A stretch of DNA of 64,000 nucleotides from the NCBI RefSeq assembly GCF_000970755.1, contig NZ_KQ034007.1, positions 1,262,829 to 1,326,828 on the forward strand. The letters run 5' to 3'. This document shows, piece by piece, positions 44,119 through 52,786 of the stretch. The notes beneath the pieces are model-generated. The model did not search any database and was not told where the DNA came from. It saw only the letters and a list, made by a program, of their open reading frames with translations. The stretch is from Lactobacillus kimbladii. Lineage in GTDB: Bacteria > Bacillota > Bacilli > Lactobacillales > Lactobacillaceae. The position numbers and the translations under genes are program-made. Positions within the stretch are counted from its first letter, which is position 1. Every line of letters begins with the position of its first letter.

Positions 44119-44317
44119 CAAAAAAAGTCTCTTCCTCATTATTTGAAGAAGAGACGAGTTATAACCCGCGGTACCACTCTATTTGATACAAAGTATCCGC
44201 TTATTAAATTTGCTAAATTATTAGTTAGACACGCCTTCAGTCATTTTTCCAGCTTGACTTTCACCAACTCAAGCTCGCTTTTCTAGAAAAAAGCCTACTA
44301 CTCCTAACCACTTTCAT
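44119..44317 (-). promoter_or_regulatory. T-box leader of argS
   Basis: The T-box core AGAGTGGTACCGCG (44167-44180) is followed by a terminator stem (about 44127-44137 with 44145-44155) and a T-run. Stem I closes with GTTAG and CTAAC. The triplet CGT (44231-44233), an arginine codon, lies two bases before that closing helix, as the specifier should. Confidence 0.93.
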
Positions 44318-44323
44318 CAAAAG

Positions 44324-44352
44324 ATTATAACAGTAAATGAAAGCTTAGCCAA
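44324..44352 (-). promoter_or_regulatory. Promoter of the argS T-box transcript
   Basis: TTGGCT (44347-44352) and TATAAT (44324-44329) are 17 bp apart on the minus strand. The -35 lies only 5 bp from the stop of the L,D-transpeptidase gene. Confidence 0.65.
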
Positions 44353-44357
44353 ATTTT

Positions 44358-45005
44358 TTAGTTATTTTTGATAATTACTTTGGTACCTACTGGAATATTT
44401 TCAGCCAACCAGCGTGAATCAGGTACGCTTAATCTGATACAGCCATGAGAGGCAGGCTTAACACCTAACTTTTCAGCCTCTTTGATGTTGTATTTGCCAT
44501 TACTTTTTGTAGGAACCGAATGAAAAAGATAAACATTTTCCTTGTCCCAGCTGGTCCAGTTATTAGCACCTTCATTTAATTCAGGATTATAAAAAGAGTC
44601 TCCACGACCATTTTTAATTTTATAATTTCCTGTTGGTGTCAATGACTTGCCTTTTTTAAACAAACCAGCACTTGCCAGCATGGTGTACACTCGTTTATTA
44701 CCCCGCAAGATGTAAACTCGATTACCCTTGAGGGAGACTCTAATTGTTAAGTCATTTTCGAGATGCTTAATTTTAGGATAAGGCTTTGTCTCACTTGGCT
44801 TTTTCCAATTAAAAGGAGAACGTAAATCCTTTGGGTCCCGGTACGGTCGATAAGATGCTGCGGTTTTAATAACAGCTGTTTTCTTCGCTTCCTTAGTTGA
44901 GTTTTTAGTTTCTGGCTGAGATGGCATTGAAATTCGTGCCAGACTAATAGCACATATTAATAGAACACAAAAAGCAGTAAGAACTTTTAAAAGACTTTTC
45001 TTCAT
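44358..45005 (-). CDS. L,D-transpeptidase (YkuD domain)
   Basis: The 215 aa have an N-terminal signal anchor (about 5-24), a basic linker and a YkuD domain (about 88-213). The catalytic cysteine is C189 in ASHGCIRLS, with a histidine in YLFHSVPT. Such enzymes crosslink or anchor to peptidoglycan outside the membrane. It lies 41 nt after nnrD and dacA, so the three may share a transcript. Confidence 0.92.
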   Translation of the reverse strand: MKKSLLKVLTAFCVLLICAISLARISMPSQPETKNSTKEAKKTAVIKTAASYRPYRDPKDLRSPFNWKKPSETKPYPKIKHLENDLTIRVSLKGNRVYILRGNKRVYTMLASAGLFKKGKSLTPTGNYKIKNGRGDSFYNPELNEGANNWTSWDKENVYLFHSVPTKSNGKYNIKEAEKLGVKPASHGCIRLSVPDSRWLAENIPVGTKVIIKNN

Positions 45006-45046
45006 GTTATAACCTTTCTCCCAACCAAATTTTTAACGTAAAATAT

Positions 45047-45889
45047 CTAATTAGCATATTGACTCATTAGCTGAGGCAACATTGCACTTATTTCAGTCGG
45101 TCGCACTACATAATTATTTTCAGCAATTTTATCGCCTGCCAAAGAATGAATAAAAACTGCAGCCAGAACAGAATCTAAACTATCACCAAATTGAGCTGTA
45201 AAGCCTCCTATTATACCAGCCAATGTATCTCCCATTCCACCTGTAGCCATACCGGGATTGCCTATTGGATTTACAAAAATCTGATTAGATTTGGTATAAA
45301 CATGAGTGTGATTTGATTTTAAAACCAAAATAGCATTTTGAGTAGGAAAAATCTTTTTTAAAGCATCTAAATTCGCACTGTCAGTCTGATATGAAATTCT
45401 AATTTGACTCAACCTTTGCCATTCCATCTGATGTGGTGTTATGACCACTAAACCGACCTGAGTTGGAATTAATTTTGCATCCTGACTAATCATGTCCAAA
45501 GCACTTGCGTCCAAAATTAATATTTGATTTTGAGAAATATTTTGACATATCGTTGACATTAATTGCAGGGCAAAAGTGCCGGAGCCCAAACCTGGTCCAC
45601 AAACAATAACATCCATTTTTTTCATTAAATTTACCAAATTCCGGTCACGCCAGTCAATAAACATGACCTCAGGATTACGCGCATGCAGTGCATCCAGGTT
45701 TACTGCATGGGTAGCCACAGAAATTAGTCCAGCACCACTATTAAGTGCAGCCTCGGCTGCCATGATAATTGCACCACCATAGTTTTCACTGCCACCTATT
45801 AATAAGACCCTGCCGTAATTGCCTTTGTGAGAATTACTTGGCCTTTTTTTAATTACTTTGGTCAAAATATCTTCTGTAATTTCTGCCAT
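45047..45889 (-). CDS. nnrD: ADP-dependent NAD(P)H-hydrate dehydratase
   Basis: NnrD repairs hydrated NAD(P)H. The start is the ATG at 45889: the GGAGG site lies inside the last codons of dacA, and the two genes touch. The 280 aa of the ribokinase-like fold have KGNYGRVLLIGGSENYGGA, CGPGLGSG, LDASALD and the catalytic GGMGDTLAG. Only the dehydratase domain is present; no epimerase domain is fused. Confidence 0.93.
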   Translation of the reverse strand: MAEITEDILTKVIKKRPSNSHKGNYGRVLLIGGSENYGGAIIMAAEAALNSGAGLISVATHAVNLDALHARNPEVMFIDWRDRNLVNLMKKMDVIVCGPGLGSGTFALQLMSTICQNISQNQILILDASALDMISQDAKLIPTQVGLVVITPHQMEWQRLSQIRISYQTDSANLDALKKIFPTQNAILVLKSNHTHVYTKSNQIFVNPIGNPGMATGGMGDTLAGIIGGFTAQFGDSLDSVLAAVFIHSLAGDKIAENNYVVRPTEISAMLPQLMSQYAN

Positions 45890-45890
45890 A

Positions 45891-47171
45891 TTAGCCTCCA
45901 AATAACCAGCGCCAAAACCTTACAAAAATGTTTACTCGATTGGTTGATTCTAAAGCCTGGGCGGACAACATTAGACCATCAGGACTTTGCAATGAAATAA
46001 TTTTGTTTTTGCCAATCTTGAAGTAATAAGAGTTAATTTTTTGCCCTTTTTCTACCGGAGCTTCAACGATTTTGGATGTTAAACCTACCCGAAATTTAGA
46101 ACCATTTCGTGGTTTCCAGATTAGTGTTTTATTTTTAATACCAATATTTATCTGCCTGGCTTGTCCATTGTGAACTGCCATATTAGTGTGACCAATAATT
46201 ATTTCATTACGCTGAAAAACTAGGGGCTCGTATTTTTGATAAACATAGTTGAGCAGTTTAGCTGTTTGAATAAAACGGGCTGGATCAGTGTTAGTAACAT
46301 GTTTTGCGCCCATGATTACAGTAATGATTCGCCCACCACGATGAGGTGCAGTCGCAATAAAACAAGCACCTGCGGCGTCAGTTGTTCCTGTTTTCAAACC
46401 ATCGATTTTTAGATTTTTATGGTATTGCGGCATCCCTTTTAGCATCCAGTTAAAATTGCTCATTGGCGTTGCCATATTTTGGTCAATAAAGTCCATCTTA
46501 GCAATTCTAGTCGTCTTAAGTACTTCGGGATAATCCTGTATTAATTTCTGCCCTACAATAGCCATATCCTTGGCAGACAACATATTTTCATCATTTTTAC
46601 CTGCCCCAGGATAAGCATCATTACCAACGCTTTTATTGGGCAAGCCGCAAGTCGTATAAATACGAGCATCTTTGATACCCCATTTTTGCAATTGCTGTCT
46701 CATTTGCTTAACAAAGGCAACCTGAGAACCACTAACTGCTTCTGCTAACATCATTGCGGCTCCGTTAGCGGATTCAATTAAAGTTGCTTGATACAATTGT
46801 CTAATCGTATACGTGTGCTTCATACGCAAGGGAACGTTTGAATACTCTCTGTTACTGGCAACGGCAAATATTTGCCGAGTAGGTGTAACCTTAGTGTTCC
46901 AATTTATTTTTTCCTGATCAATTGCCTTTAGGGTTAAATATGCGGTTACCAGTTTTGTCATTGAAGCTATTGGCAATGGCTGATTAATATTTTTGCCATA
47001 CAATAATTGCCCAGTCTTACTATCAACTGCTATGGCTGCCTTGGCATCGATAGCTACATTACCTTGATTATAATTATCAGGCAATTTTGCAGCAGCATTT
47101 ACGTCAACTGGCAGTGCCAGTAATAAAAGGCTGATAAAAAATAGAATGGCGGTTTTTGCTTTCTTTTTCAA
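45891..47171 (-). CDS. dacA: D-alanyl-D-alanine carboxypeptidase (PBP5-type)
   Basis: This enzyme trims the terminal D-Ala of peptidoglycan stems. The 426 aa have a signal peptide (about 1-27, cleavage near VNAAAK), SxxK at S70-M-T-K73, SxN at S134-A-N136 and K260-T-G262. The C-terminal beta domain ends in an amphipathic helix, FVRFWRWLFGG, that would hold it to the membrane. All active-site motifs are intact. Confidence 0.95.
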   Translation of the reverse strand: MKKKAKTAILFFISLLLLALPVDVNAAAKLPDNYNQGNVAIDAKAAIAVDSKTGQLLYGKNINQPLPIASMTKLVTAYLTLKAIDQEKINWNTKVTPTRQIFAVASNREYSNVPLRMKHTYTIRQLYQATLIESANGAAMMLAEAVSGSQVAFVKQMRQQLQKWGIKDARIYTTCGLPNKSVGNDAYPGAGKNDENMLSAKDMAIVGQKLIQDYPEVLKTTRIAKMDFIDQNMATPMSNFNWMLKGMPQYHKNLKIDGLKTGTTDAAGACFIATAPHRGGRIITVIMGAKHVTNTDPARFIQTAKLLNYVYQKYEPLVFQRNEIIIGHTNMAVHNGQARQINIGIKNKTLIWKPRNGSKFRVGLTSKIVEAPVEKGQKINSYYFKIGKNKIISLQSPDGLMLSAQALESTNRVNIFVRFWRWLFGG

Positions 47172-47220
47172 GTATGAGTCTCCCTTCCCTGATATTTTTT
47201 GGATTATTTTACGTTTTATG

Positions 47221-47249
47221 CTTACATTTTACCAAATTTTTGGTATGAT
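47221..47249 (+). promoter_or_regulatory. Likely promoter of tRNA-Leu
   Basis: CTTACA (47221-47226) and TATGAT (47244-47249) are 17 bp apart, 23 bp before the tRNA 5' end. Confidence 0.45.
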
Positions 47250-47272
47250 TATTACTGTGCTAAAAATAATAA

Positions 47273-47356
47273 GCCCCGATGGCGGAATTGGCAGACGCGC
47301 AGCGTTCAGGTCGCTGTTTAGGTAACTAAGTGAAAGTTCGAATCTTTTTCGGGGCA
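47273..47356 (+). tRNA. tRNA-Leu (anticodon CAG)
   Basis: The acceptor stem GCCCCGA pairs with TCGGGGC, and the discriminator is A. The anticodon stem CAGCG/CGCTG holds the loop TTCAGGT, giving CAG. A long variable arm follows, as in class II tRNAs. CCA is not encoded. Confidence 0.93.
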
Positions 47357-47451
47357 TATTTCAAAATATCAACAGCAGGATATAAAGCTGTGGCAGTCGT
47401 CGTGCAAATAATTTTGGTTTTTATCAAATTCTGTTGTTAAAAAGTAATTAA

Positions 47452-47489
47452 AAAAGAATCAAGCAGTTTATTAGCTGCTTGATTCTTTT
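47452..47489 (+). terminator. Hairpin terminator downstream of tRNA-Leu
   Basis: A perfect 15-bp stem pairs 47452-47466 with 47475-47489, then CCTTTT. The symmetric A and T runs could also stop transcription coming from the minus strand. Confidence 0.75.
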
Positions 47490-47520
47490 CCTTTTACCTT
47501 TTTTCCTTCAATTTAATCCT

Positions 47521-47890
47521 AATTAACAAATTATGGAAATTGGAATAATCAAAAACTGTGCATTCGATTTGTTTTATTTTGCGATTGAAGCTCTCCAAGA
47601 TATCTTCGGAATAATCCGATTTTGTCCCGTTATTACCGCTTTAAGATTATACTTAAAAGTTAATATAATTTGGCCTCTGCCTGTCAACATCTTCTTTAGC
47701 ACAATTGACTTTTTTAATTGCCTGCAGCTTTTTGGTGACCAAGGCATAACAAAATGACTTCAGCAGGTTATAGGCATTTATGCAGGCACAATCATTTGTA
47801 AAGGTTGTGACTCTCTTGTTCATCTTGAGCAATCTGCTATTCTAATTTTTGTAACTTATCTTTCAAAGCTGCGTTTTCTTATTTAGCTAA
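47521..47890 (-). pseudogene. Decayed transposase-like gene
   Basis: No intact frame exists, but the minus strand shows coding pieces in shifting frames. Near 47850 it reads AALKDKLQKLE, stop, QIAQDEQES, coiled-coil-like. At 47660-47790 it reads INAYNLLKSFCYALVTKKL. At 47530-47600 it reads LESFNRKIKQIECT then YSNFHNLLI. The last piece resembles the C-terminal NRKIKQIKRTAYGYRN motif of ISL3-type transposases. Several stops and frameshifts make it inactive. The family is inferred from one short motif. The remaining bases to 48013 hold nothing that I can name. Confidence 0.5.
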
Positions 47891-48013
47891 ATTAATCTAC
47901 TTTTTTCAATAGAACTTTGAAATATTCGTTTTGCAATTAATTTGTACATATTTTTCCACCAACCTGTTTAATTTTGTACATATAAATGGCAATCAGTTTG
48001 GAGCAATGTAAAG

Positions 48014-48676
48014 TTATTTTTTCTCTGAAATAAATTTTAATAAATTTTCTCCTAGTTCAGTAATTTTCCATCCATAATCTTGGTCATCATTCATACTAAT
48101 TCTCGTACTATCTTCATAACTAAGTAATAATCCATTAGATACACAGCTTAATATAACTTCATGCTGTTCTATATTTGATCTATACTTTTTTTGTAATTTT
48201 TTAAATTCTTTATTAGGAATCTTTTTTCTCCCATCTTCCCTAAAAGTATTATACCAAAGTTGCAAAAATTCAATTGATATATCAGGTGTATTATTCAAAG
48301 TTAAAGTAAAAAATGAATTTTGCTGATAATCAAAATTTTTTAAAGTTACAGTATTAAAAATTGCATTAGCTAAATACTCTCTTCTTTTTTCTAAAGCTGC
48401 TTTAAAATATGCATCTAATAAATTGTACAAATCGGCTTTCATCAACAATGCATTTTCACCAGAAAGATCTTCCAATTTTTTTAAATCTGATTTCTTAATT
48501 TTGGCCAACTTTTTTTCTAGCGGCTCAAGCCTTGTATTTATTTCATTCAATTTGTTATCGGAAATATTTTTATTAAGTACAGCTAAAATATCCCCCCAAA
48601 TTGGAACATATTTTTCAACTAAATGTTCTACAGTATTTCTAAAAAGATTAGATATTTCATTATTTTCCTTGCTCAT
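48014..48676 (-). CDS. Orphan protein of unknown function
   Basis: I use the ATG at 48676 (MSKENNE), nine bases after GAGG; the longer frame adds five residues. I do not recognise this 220-aa protein. The N-terminal half is helical with a KKLAKIKKSDLKKLED coiled-coil-like stretch. The C-terminal end (VILSCVSNGLLL ... WKITELGENLLKFI) looks like a winged helix with a T-x-x-G end. No signal peptide or membrane helix. It is very AT-rich and sits between a decayed transposase and a pseudo-tRNA, so it is probably acquired DNA. Confidence 0.7.
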   Translation of the reverse strand: MSKENNEISNLFRNTVEHLVEKYVPIWGDILAVLNKNISDNKLNEINTRLEPLEKKLAKIKKSDLKKLEDLSGENALLMKADLYNLLDAYFKAALEKRREYLANAIFNTVTLKNFDYQQNSFFTLTLNNTPDISIEFLQLWYNTFREDGRKKIPNKEFKKLQKKYRSNIEQHEVILSCVSNGLLLSYEDSTRISMNDDQDYGWKITELGENLLKFISEKK

Positions 48677-48771
48677 TTTTACATACCTCAAAAACGATTA
48701 TAAAAGCCTGGTCAAAATAACCAGACCTTCTTAAATGAATAAATAAGAATTCTCAACACCTGTTAAGAATT

Positions 48772-48848
48772 CACGAAGGAGACGGGATTTGAACCAACTA
48801 CTCAGGGATTAAAAGTCAGATGCTCTACCAACTAAGCTAATCTTTTGT
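48772..48848 (-). pseudogene. Mosaic tRNA pseudogene (Lys-like 5' half)
   Basis: The minus strand has a good D-arm (TAGCTTAGTTGGTAGAGC) and a tRNA-Lys-like anticodon segment (CTGACTTTTAATC), but the 3' anticodon strand reads CCTGAG and cannot pair. The T-arm is GTTGG-TTCAAAT-CCCGT, also mispaired, and the 3' acceptor CTCCTTC does not match the 5' AAAAGAT. It looks like halves of different tRNAs joined together. Confidence 0.6.
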
Positions 48849-49250
48849 AGCGAAGACATTTAAATAACAAACGAGAAACCTTACCTTAACCTACAAAAGA
48901 GTTAATTTTGCCATTGAAAGACTTTCATCTTAATCTTTCAAAAATATCATAATACAAATAAGTGAATATCGTCTAGGTAACATCACTGAGTCTCCCTTTT
49001 CTTTTTGCAATCCAATATGAGTTTGATGAATTTGGGTATAATTAGTATTTGTTAATATCTAAAACAAGTTTTTTGGCATACAAACAATACACATCTAAAA
49101 TGTCATATTCAACAACTTCTTTAAAATATAAAAAGTACTACTTACCAAATTACTACTTCTTAAGTCATTAGTTTATTCATTTACTGGGCTTTAAATTGTA
49201 ACTAGTATTTTTATAATAAAAAAATATTTTAATATATACTTTAATGATTA
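48849..49250. other. Intergenic stretch without recognisable gene
   Basis: No frame or RNA gene is evident. CTTTTGTAG (48842-48850) is repeated inverted at 48891-48899 with a 40-base gap. The stretch becomes very AT-rich towards the PspC gene and probably holds that gene's promoter. Confidence 0.4.
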
Positions 49251-49274
49251 TTTTGTATTAAAATTAATACAAAA
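49251..49274 (+). promoter_or_regulatory. Perfect palindrome abutting the pspC ribosome-binding site
   Basis: TTTTGTATTAA (49251-49261) and its complement (49264-49274) form an 11-bp inverted repeat with two bases between. The right arm runs into AAAAGGAGG. It may be an operator or an RNA stem that hides the ribosome site. Confidence 0.5.
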
Positions 49275-49286
49275 GGAGGCACAGTC

Positions 49287-49511
49287 ATGCAAAAACGATT
49301 AACAAAATCCAAGGATAAAGTTATATCCGGAGTATTTGGCGGTGTTGCAGAATATTTTGGTTGGGATAAAGCGTGGACCAGAATTGGTGGTGCAGCATTA
49401 ATACTATGTACAACCTTTCCCGGACTGCTTTTATATATTATTGCTGCTATTGTAATGCCTGAAAAAAATCGTCATGATGATACTCTTGATGGTGAATTTC
49501 ACAAGCCTTAA
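49287..49511 (+). CDS. PspC-domain small membrane protein
   Basis: The 74 aa are a single PspC domain: KRLTKSKDKVISGVFGGVAEYFG then one hydrophobic segment (about 38-58). Such proteins are linked to envelope stress in Gram-positive bacteria; the exact role is unknown. A strong AAAAGGAGG site precedes the ATG. It is monocistronic with its own terminator. Confidence 0.9.
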   Translation: MQKRLTKSKDKVISGVFGGVAEYFGWDKAWTRIGGAALILCTTFPGLLLYIIAAIVMPEKNRHDDTLDGEFHKP

Positions 49512-49589
49512 ACTGATTATAAAAATATAATTGAATTTCAACACGTTATTTAAGCCTTTCAAAACTAAATTAACGTGAGATTAGCTAAA

Positions 49590-49641
49590 AACCCAAGTAT
49601 ATATGGGCAAAACTGCTCAATTATACTTGGATTTATTTTTT
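49590..49641 (+). terminator. Terminator after the PspC gene
   Basis: CCAAGTATA (49593-49601) pairs with 49622-49630 across a 20-base loop, followed by ATTTATTTTTT. Confidence 0.65.
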
Positions 49642-49648
49642 AGTTAAG

Positions 49649-49677
49649 TTGACCTTTTTTTAATTAAAGAATATGAT
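49649..49677 (+). promoter_or_regulatory. Promoter of the aminotransferase gene
   Basis: TTGACC (49649-49654) and TATGAT (49672-49677) are 17 bp apart, 37 bp before the start codon. Confidence 0.75.
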
Positions 49678-49714
49678 TTATACAATAATTTACTTAAAGA
49701 AAGGTTAGCGTATT

Positions 49715-50830
49715 ATGAGCTTAGACGTTAATATACTTCCCTCCGACTACATTGACTTGTCTATTGGAGATTTTCGTTCTGGAATAAACAAAAGAATAAT
49801 TGATAAATTGGTAAAAAGAGTTGAGAATGCTGGAAATGGATATACTCCGGGTTTGGGACTGCCTAAACTGAGAGAAAAAATTGTGTCATACTACAGTAAA
49901 ACCTACGGAATAAAGGATATTGACATCAATAATATTCAAATTACCGTTTCGTGTCTACACGGTGCTTTTTTATCATTAAAATCACTCATTAATACTAAAT
50001 CCGATGAAATTATTGTTGTTGCTCCTTTTTTCCCTTCATATTTAAATTTAATTGCGGGAGTTGGCGCAACTCCAGTAATTGTTAAATCAGAAGCACCCAC
50101 TTTTGCACTTCCAATTGAGCAAATCAAAAAAGCCGTAAATACAAATACCAAGGCCATCATTATTAATTATCCTAACAATCCTACTGGGGCCAGTTTATCG
50201 CAAACGGATCGGGAATTCTTGAATAATCTTTGTGAAGAGAAAAATATTTTTGTGATTGACGATCACGTTTACAGCGATTATCCCAGTAAATATCAATATC
50301 AGCCAATTTCAACTGATATTTCCCATCAAATTTTAGTAAGCAGCTTTTCCAAAAGTTTTGCCATACCAGGAATACGTCTTGGCTATGTCATTGCACCAGC
50401 CAATATTATTGAGCGGGATGGCTTTTATAATGAAGGAATCACTTTTAGTTCCCCGACTATTAGTCAATTCATCGGGGAAATAATTTTGGAAGAACCAGAG
50501 AAATATACCCACCATATCGCAGAAATCAAACAGACAGGCGCAGAATTAACTAGACTTTTTGCTACGAGTAAGTATTTTCCTTCCTCCTCATACATGGGTG
50601 GCTTATACATGTTTATTGAAGTACCAGAGGCTATCAAGGACATTGACTTATACTATAAATTGCTGGAAAAACACTTCCATGTAATTGTGGCCAAGGGAAG
50701 TGATTTTCAATATTCAGAAAGATACTTCAGAATTTCCCTATCAACTGAAAAAGAAATTTTATTAGAAGGTGCTCAAAAAATTATTGATTGTGTAGATTAT
50801 ACCTTGAATTATGATAAACAGAAGGCATAA
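49715..50830 (+). CDS. PLP-dependent class I/II aminotransferase
   Basis: The 371 aa contain NYPNNPTGAS, DDHVYSDYP and the PLP lysine K213 in SSFSKSFAIPGIRLGY, with a C-terminal FRISLS arginine for substrate carboxylate. This is fold type I, aspartate/aromatic aminotransferase superfamily. The substrate cannot be assigned. It is transcribed alone from a good promoter to a strong terminator. Confidence 0.92.
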   Translation: MSLDVNILPSDYIDLSIGDFRSGINKRIIDKLVKRVENAGNGYTPGLGLPKLREKIVSYYSKTYGIKDIDINNIQITVSCLHGAFLSLKSLINTKSDEIIVVAPFFPSYLNLIAGVGATPVIVKSEAPTFALPIEQIKKAVNTNTKAIIINYPNNPTGASLSQTDREFLNNLCEEKNIFVIDDHVYSDYPSKYQYQPISTDISHQILVSSFSKSFAIPGIRLGYVIAPANIIERDGFYNEGITFSSPTISQFIGEIILEEPEKYTHHIAEIKQTGAELTRLFATSKYFPSSSYMGGLYMFIEVPEAIKDIDLYYKLLEKHFHVIVAKGSDFQYSERYFRISLSTEKEILLEGAQKIIDCVDYTLNYDKQKA

Positions 50831-50885
50831 AGTTATAATTTTAATTAAGTTGAACAAATAAATTCAAGATTGGTATATTAAAAGC

Positions 50886-50934
50886 AGCTCATCAATTGCT
50901 AGATAGAATTTTAGCAATTGATGAGCTTTTTATT
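50886..50934 (+). terminator. Terminator after the aminotransferase
   Basis: A perfect 16-bp stem (50886-50901 with 50912-50927) is followed by TTTTATTTT. Confidence 0.92.
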
Positions 50935-50989
50935 TTACCTAATTTTTTAATTACACCGCATAATTAATCTTAAATCGGTTAGTTAAATA

Positions 50990-51023
50990 AAATAAAAAAT
51001 GATACCGAAAGAATATCGATATC
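50990..51023 (-). terminator. Terminator after the flippase gene
   Basis: On the minus strand an 8-bp stem with one G-U pair (51016-51023 with 51001-51008) is followed by ATTTTTTATTTT, 25 nt past the stop. Confidence 0.7.
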
Positions 51024-51047
51024 AAATTTAATTATATTGGGTTTTGT

Positions 51048-52691
51048 TTAAGCACGAATGTGCAGTTTATCCAATATAGGAATAATTTTATCCCCAAGAA
51101 TTTTTTGTGCCAAATCAGACTTAATCGCAGCAAATCCGTAAAATAAGCACCCGACAATAATGGATATAACTACTATAATTAACGACTGCAAACTACTTGC
51201 AGGATTCAAGAACAATTCAAGTCCCTTTTCTACTGCCAAAACGATTAAAAACATGATTACAGAAAATGCGGTAATTCCGATAAAACGCCTTCTTGTTCGA
51301 TCTTGGTTAAAATTATAGCCGACTTTAAGGTGTTTTAAAGCCATAAAGATAATGACAAGCATCCCTAAATTAGTTGCAATCAATGGTCCAAAAACCTTAA
51401 ACAAATAAATCATTGGATATTGCATCAAAATTTTTATAATCAAGCCTAATAATAAATACTTTATCGCAAGACCATTTTCTGATAATCCCTGCAAAATCGC
51501 CATCAATACAGTGAATAAACCCAAACTAATTGCTGTAAAAGATGATAGATATAATACATTTGCACCCAGCTTATCATAACCATAGAAAATTGTATAAACC
51601 GGTGTAGAAATTGCTGCCATACCAAAAGAAGCAGGAATCATGACGAATAGAAATAAATCTAAAGTGTTGCCTATTTGATTTGAAATCGCGTGAAAGTCAT
51701 GCTTCGTATGTGCTGCAGACAACAAAGGAATTGTTGTCACTGCCATTGCACTGGCAAGAGACACGATAATCATTATCAACTTATTGGCATTAAGGGCAAA
51801 TAACGCATACCAAGTCTCAATTGTATTATTAGATGCATTGATTAAGCTAGCAATCATGGGATGAAAAGAATATTGATCCACCAGATAAAAAAGCTGGATA
51901 CCAGCATCAATAATAATAAACGGAATTGCCTGAGCAATAATTTCTGCAAAAAGAGCAGAGGTTGAAACTTGGATTTCATTATTAGAGTTTTCAACTAATT
52001 CATTAAGCTTCTCACGTCGCGAAAGCAAAAACCAGGCTAGAACGGCAATTCCAAAAATTGCTCCGATTGCTGCAGCTAAATTTGATTGCACAACAGCGTC
52101 AACAAAGTTGCCGTGTTGCACCTGCATAATTACATAAGCAGTTAATAACATCCAAATAACCCGCGCCAGCTGTTCCACAAACTGAGACATGGCCGATGGC
52201 ATCATATCTTCATAGCCCTGAAAATATCCCCGCATGATGCTTAACACAGGAATAATCAAGATAGCGTATGACAGACTACGCATGACTCTTACCTGTCTGG
52301 GATCAATCTGCGAGCCGTTAGATGCCAGAAAAGGCGAAGCAAAGTACATTATTGCAGCTGATATGATACCCAAAATTACCATTAAAATCAGACCACGATG
52401 AAAAAGCTTACGTCCTACACCATATTCATTAAGTGCATTGTATTTAGCTACCTGCTTAGCAACAGCACCTGGAATTCCTGCTGTAGATATTAAAATAAAA
52501 ATACTATAGATATTATAACTTCTAGCAGTTAATGCATTGGCAATATTACCGTAAGGTGACATCCAATAAAACCATGGAATAATATAGAGTGCCCCTAAAA
52601 TACGTGACGTAATAGAGCCAAAGGTCATCCACGCACTGCCCTTAATGAAGGTATTTTGTGTATTTTGTTCAGTTAAATTATTTTCTCTCAT
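51048..52691 (-). CDS. Polysaccharide/lipid II flippase of the MOP superfamily (YtgP/MurJ-like)
   Basis: The 547 aa are an integral membrane protein with about 14 helices, of the MviN/SpoVB/Wzx group. Early motifs include GSITSRILGALYIIPWF and STAGIPGAVAKQVAKYN, close to the Gram-positive YtgP family that can replace MurJ in lipid II export. Context next to leuS fits YtgP. The substrate is inferred; other polysaccharide flippases share this fold. Confidence 0.85.
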   Translation of the reverse strand: MRENNLTEQNTQNTFIKGSAWMTFGSITSRILGALYIIPWFYWMSPYGNIANALTARSYNIYSIFILISTAGIPGAVAKQVAKYNALNEYGVGRKLFHRGLILMVILGIISAAIMYFASPFLASNGSQIDPRQVRVMRSLSYAILIIPVLSIMRGYFQGYEDMMPSAMSQFVEQLARVIWMLLTAYVIMQVQHGNFVDAVVQSNLAAAIGAIFGIAVLAWFLLSRREKLNELVENSNNEIQVSTSALFAEIIAQAIPFIIIDAGIQLFYLVDQYSFHPMIASLINASNNTIETWYALFALNANKLIMIIVSLASAMAVTTIPLLSAAHTKHDFHAISNQIGNTLDLFLFVMIPASFGMAAISTPVYTIFYGYDKLGANVLYLSSFTAISLGLFTVLMAILQGLSENGLAIKYLLLGLIIKILMQYPMIYLFKVFGPLIATNLGMLVIIFMALKHLKVGYNFNQDRTRRRFIGITAFSVIMFLIVLAVEKGLELFLNPASSLQSLIIVVISIIVGCLFYGFAAIKSDLAQKILGDKIIPILDKLHIRA

Positions 52692-52786
52692 TAATATTCC
52701 CTAAATCTAGTTTTCTAACTATATTATTGTGAATGAAAAAAGGCAATTAACAACAAATATACTTTGCACTTTAGGAAAAATTAACT

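Noticed and set aside
47533-47757. 74-codon plus-strand frame
   Set aside because: Its composition is unconvincing, it has no ribosome site, and the minus strand in the same place has transposase-like coding pieces.
48423-48734. 103-codon plus-strand frame opposite the orphan gene
   Set aside because: It is antisense to a gene with a good ribosome site and has hydrophobic, low-information content typical of a shadow frame.
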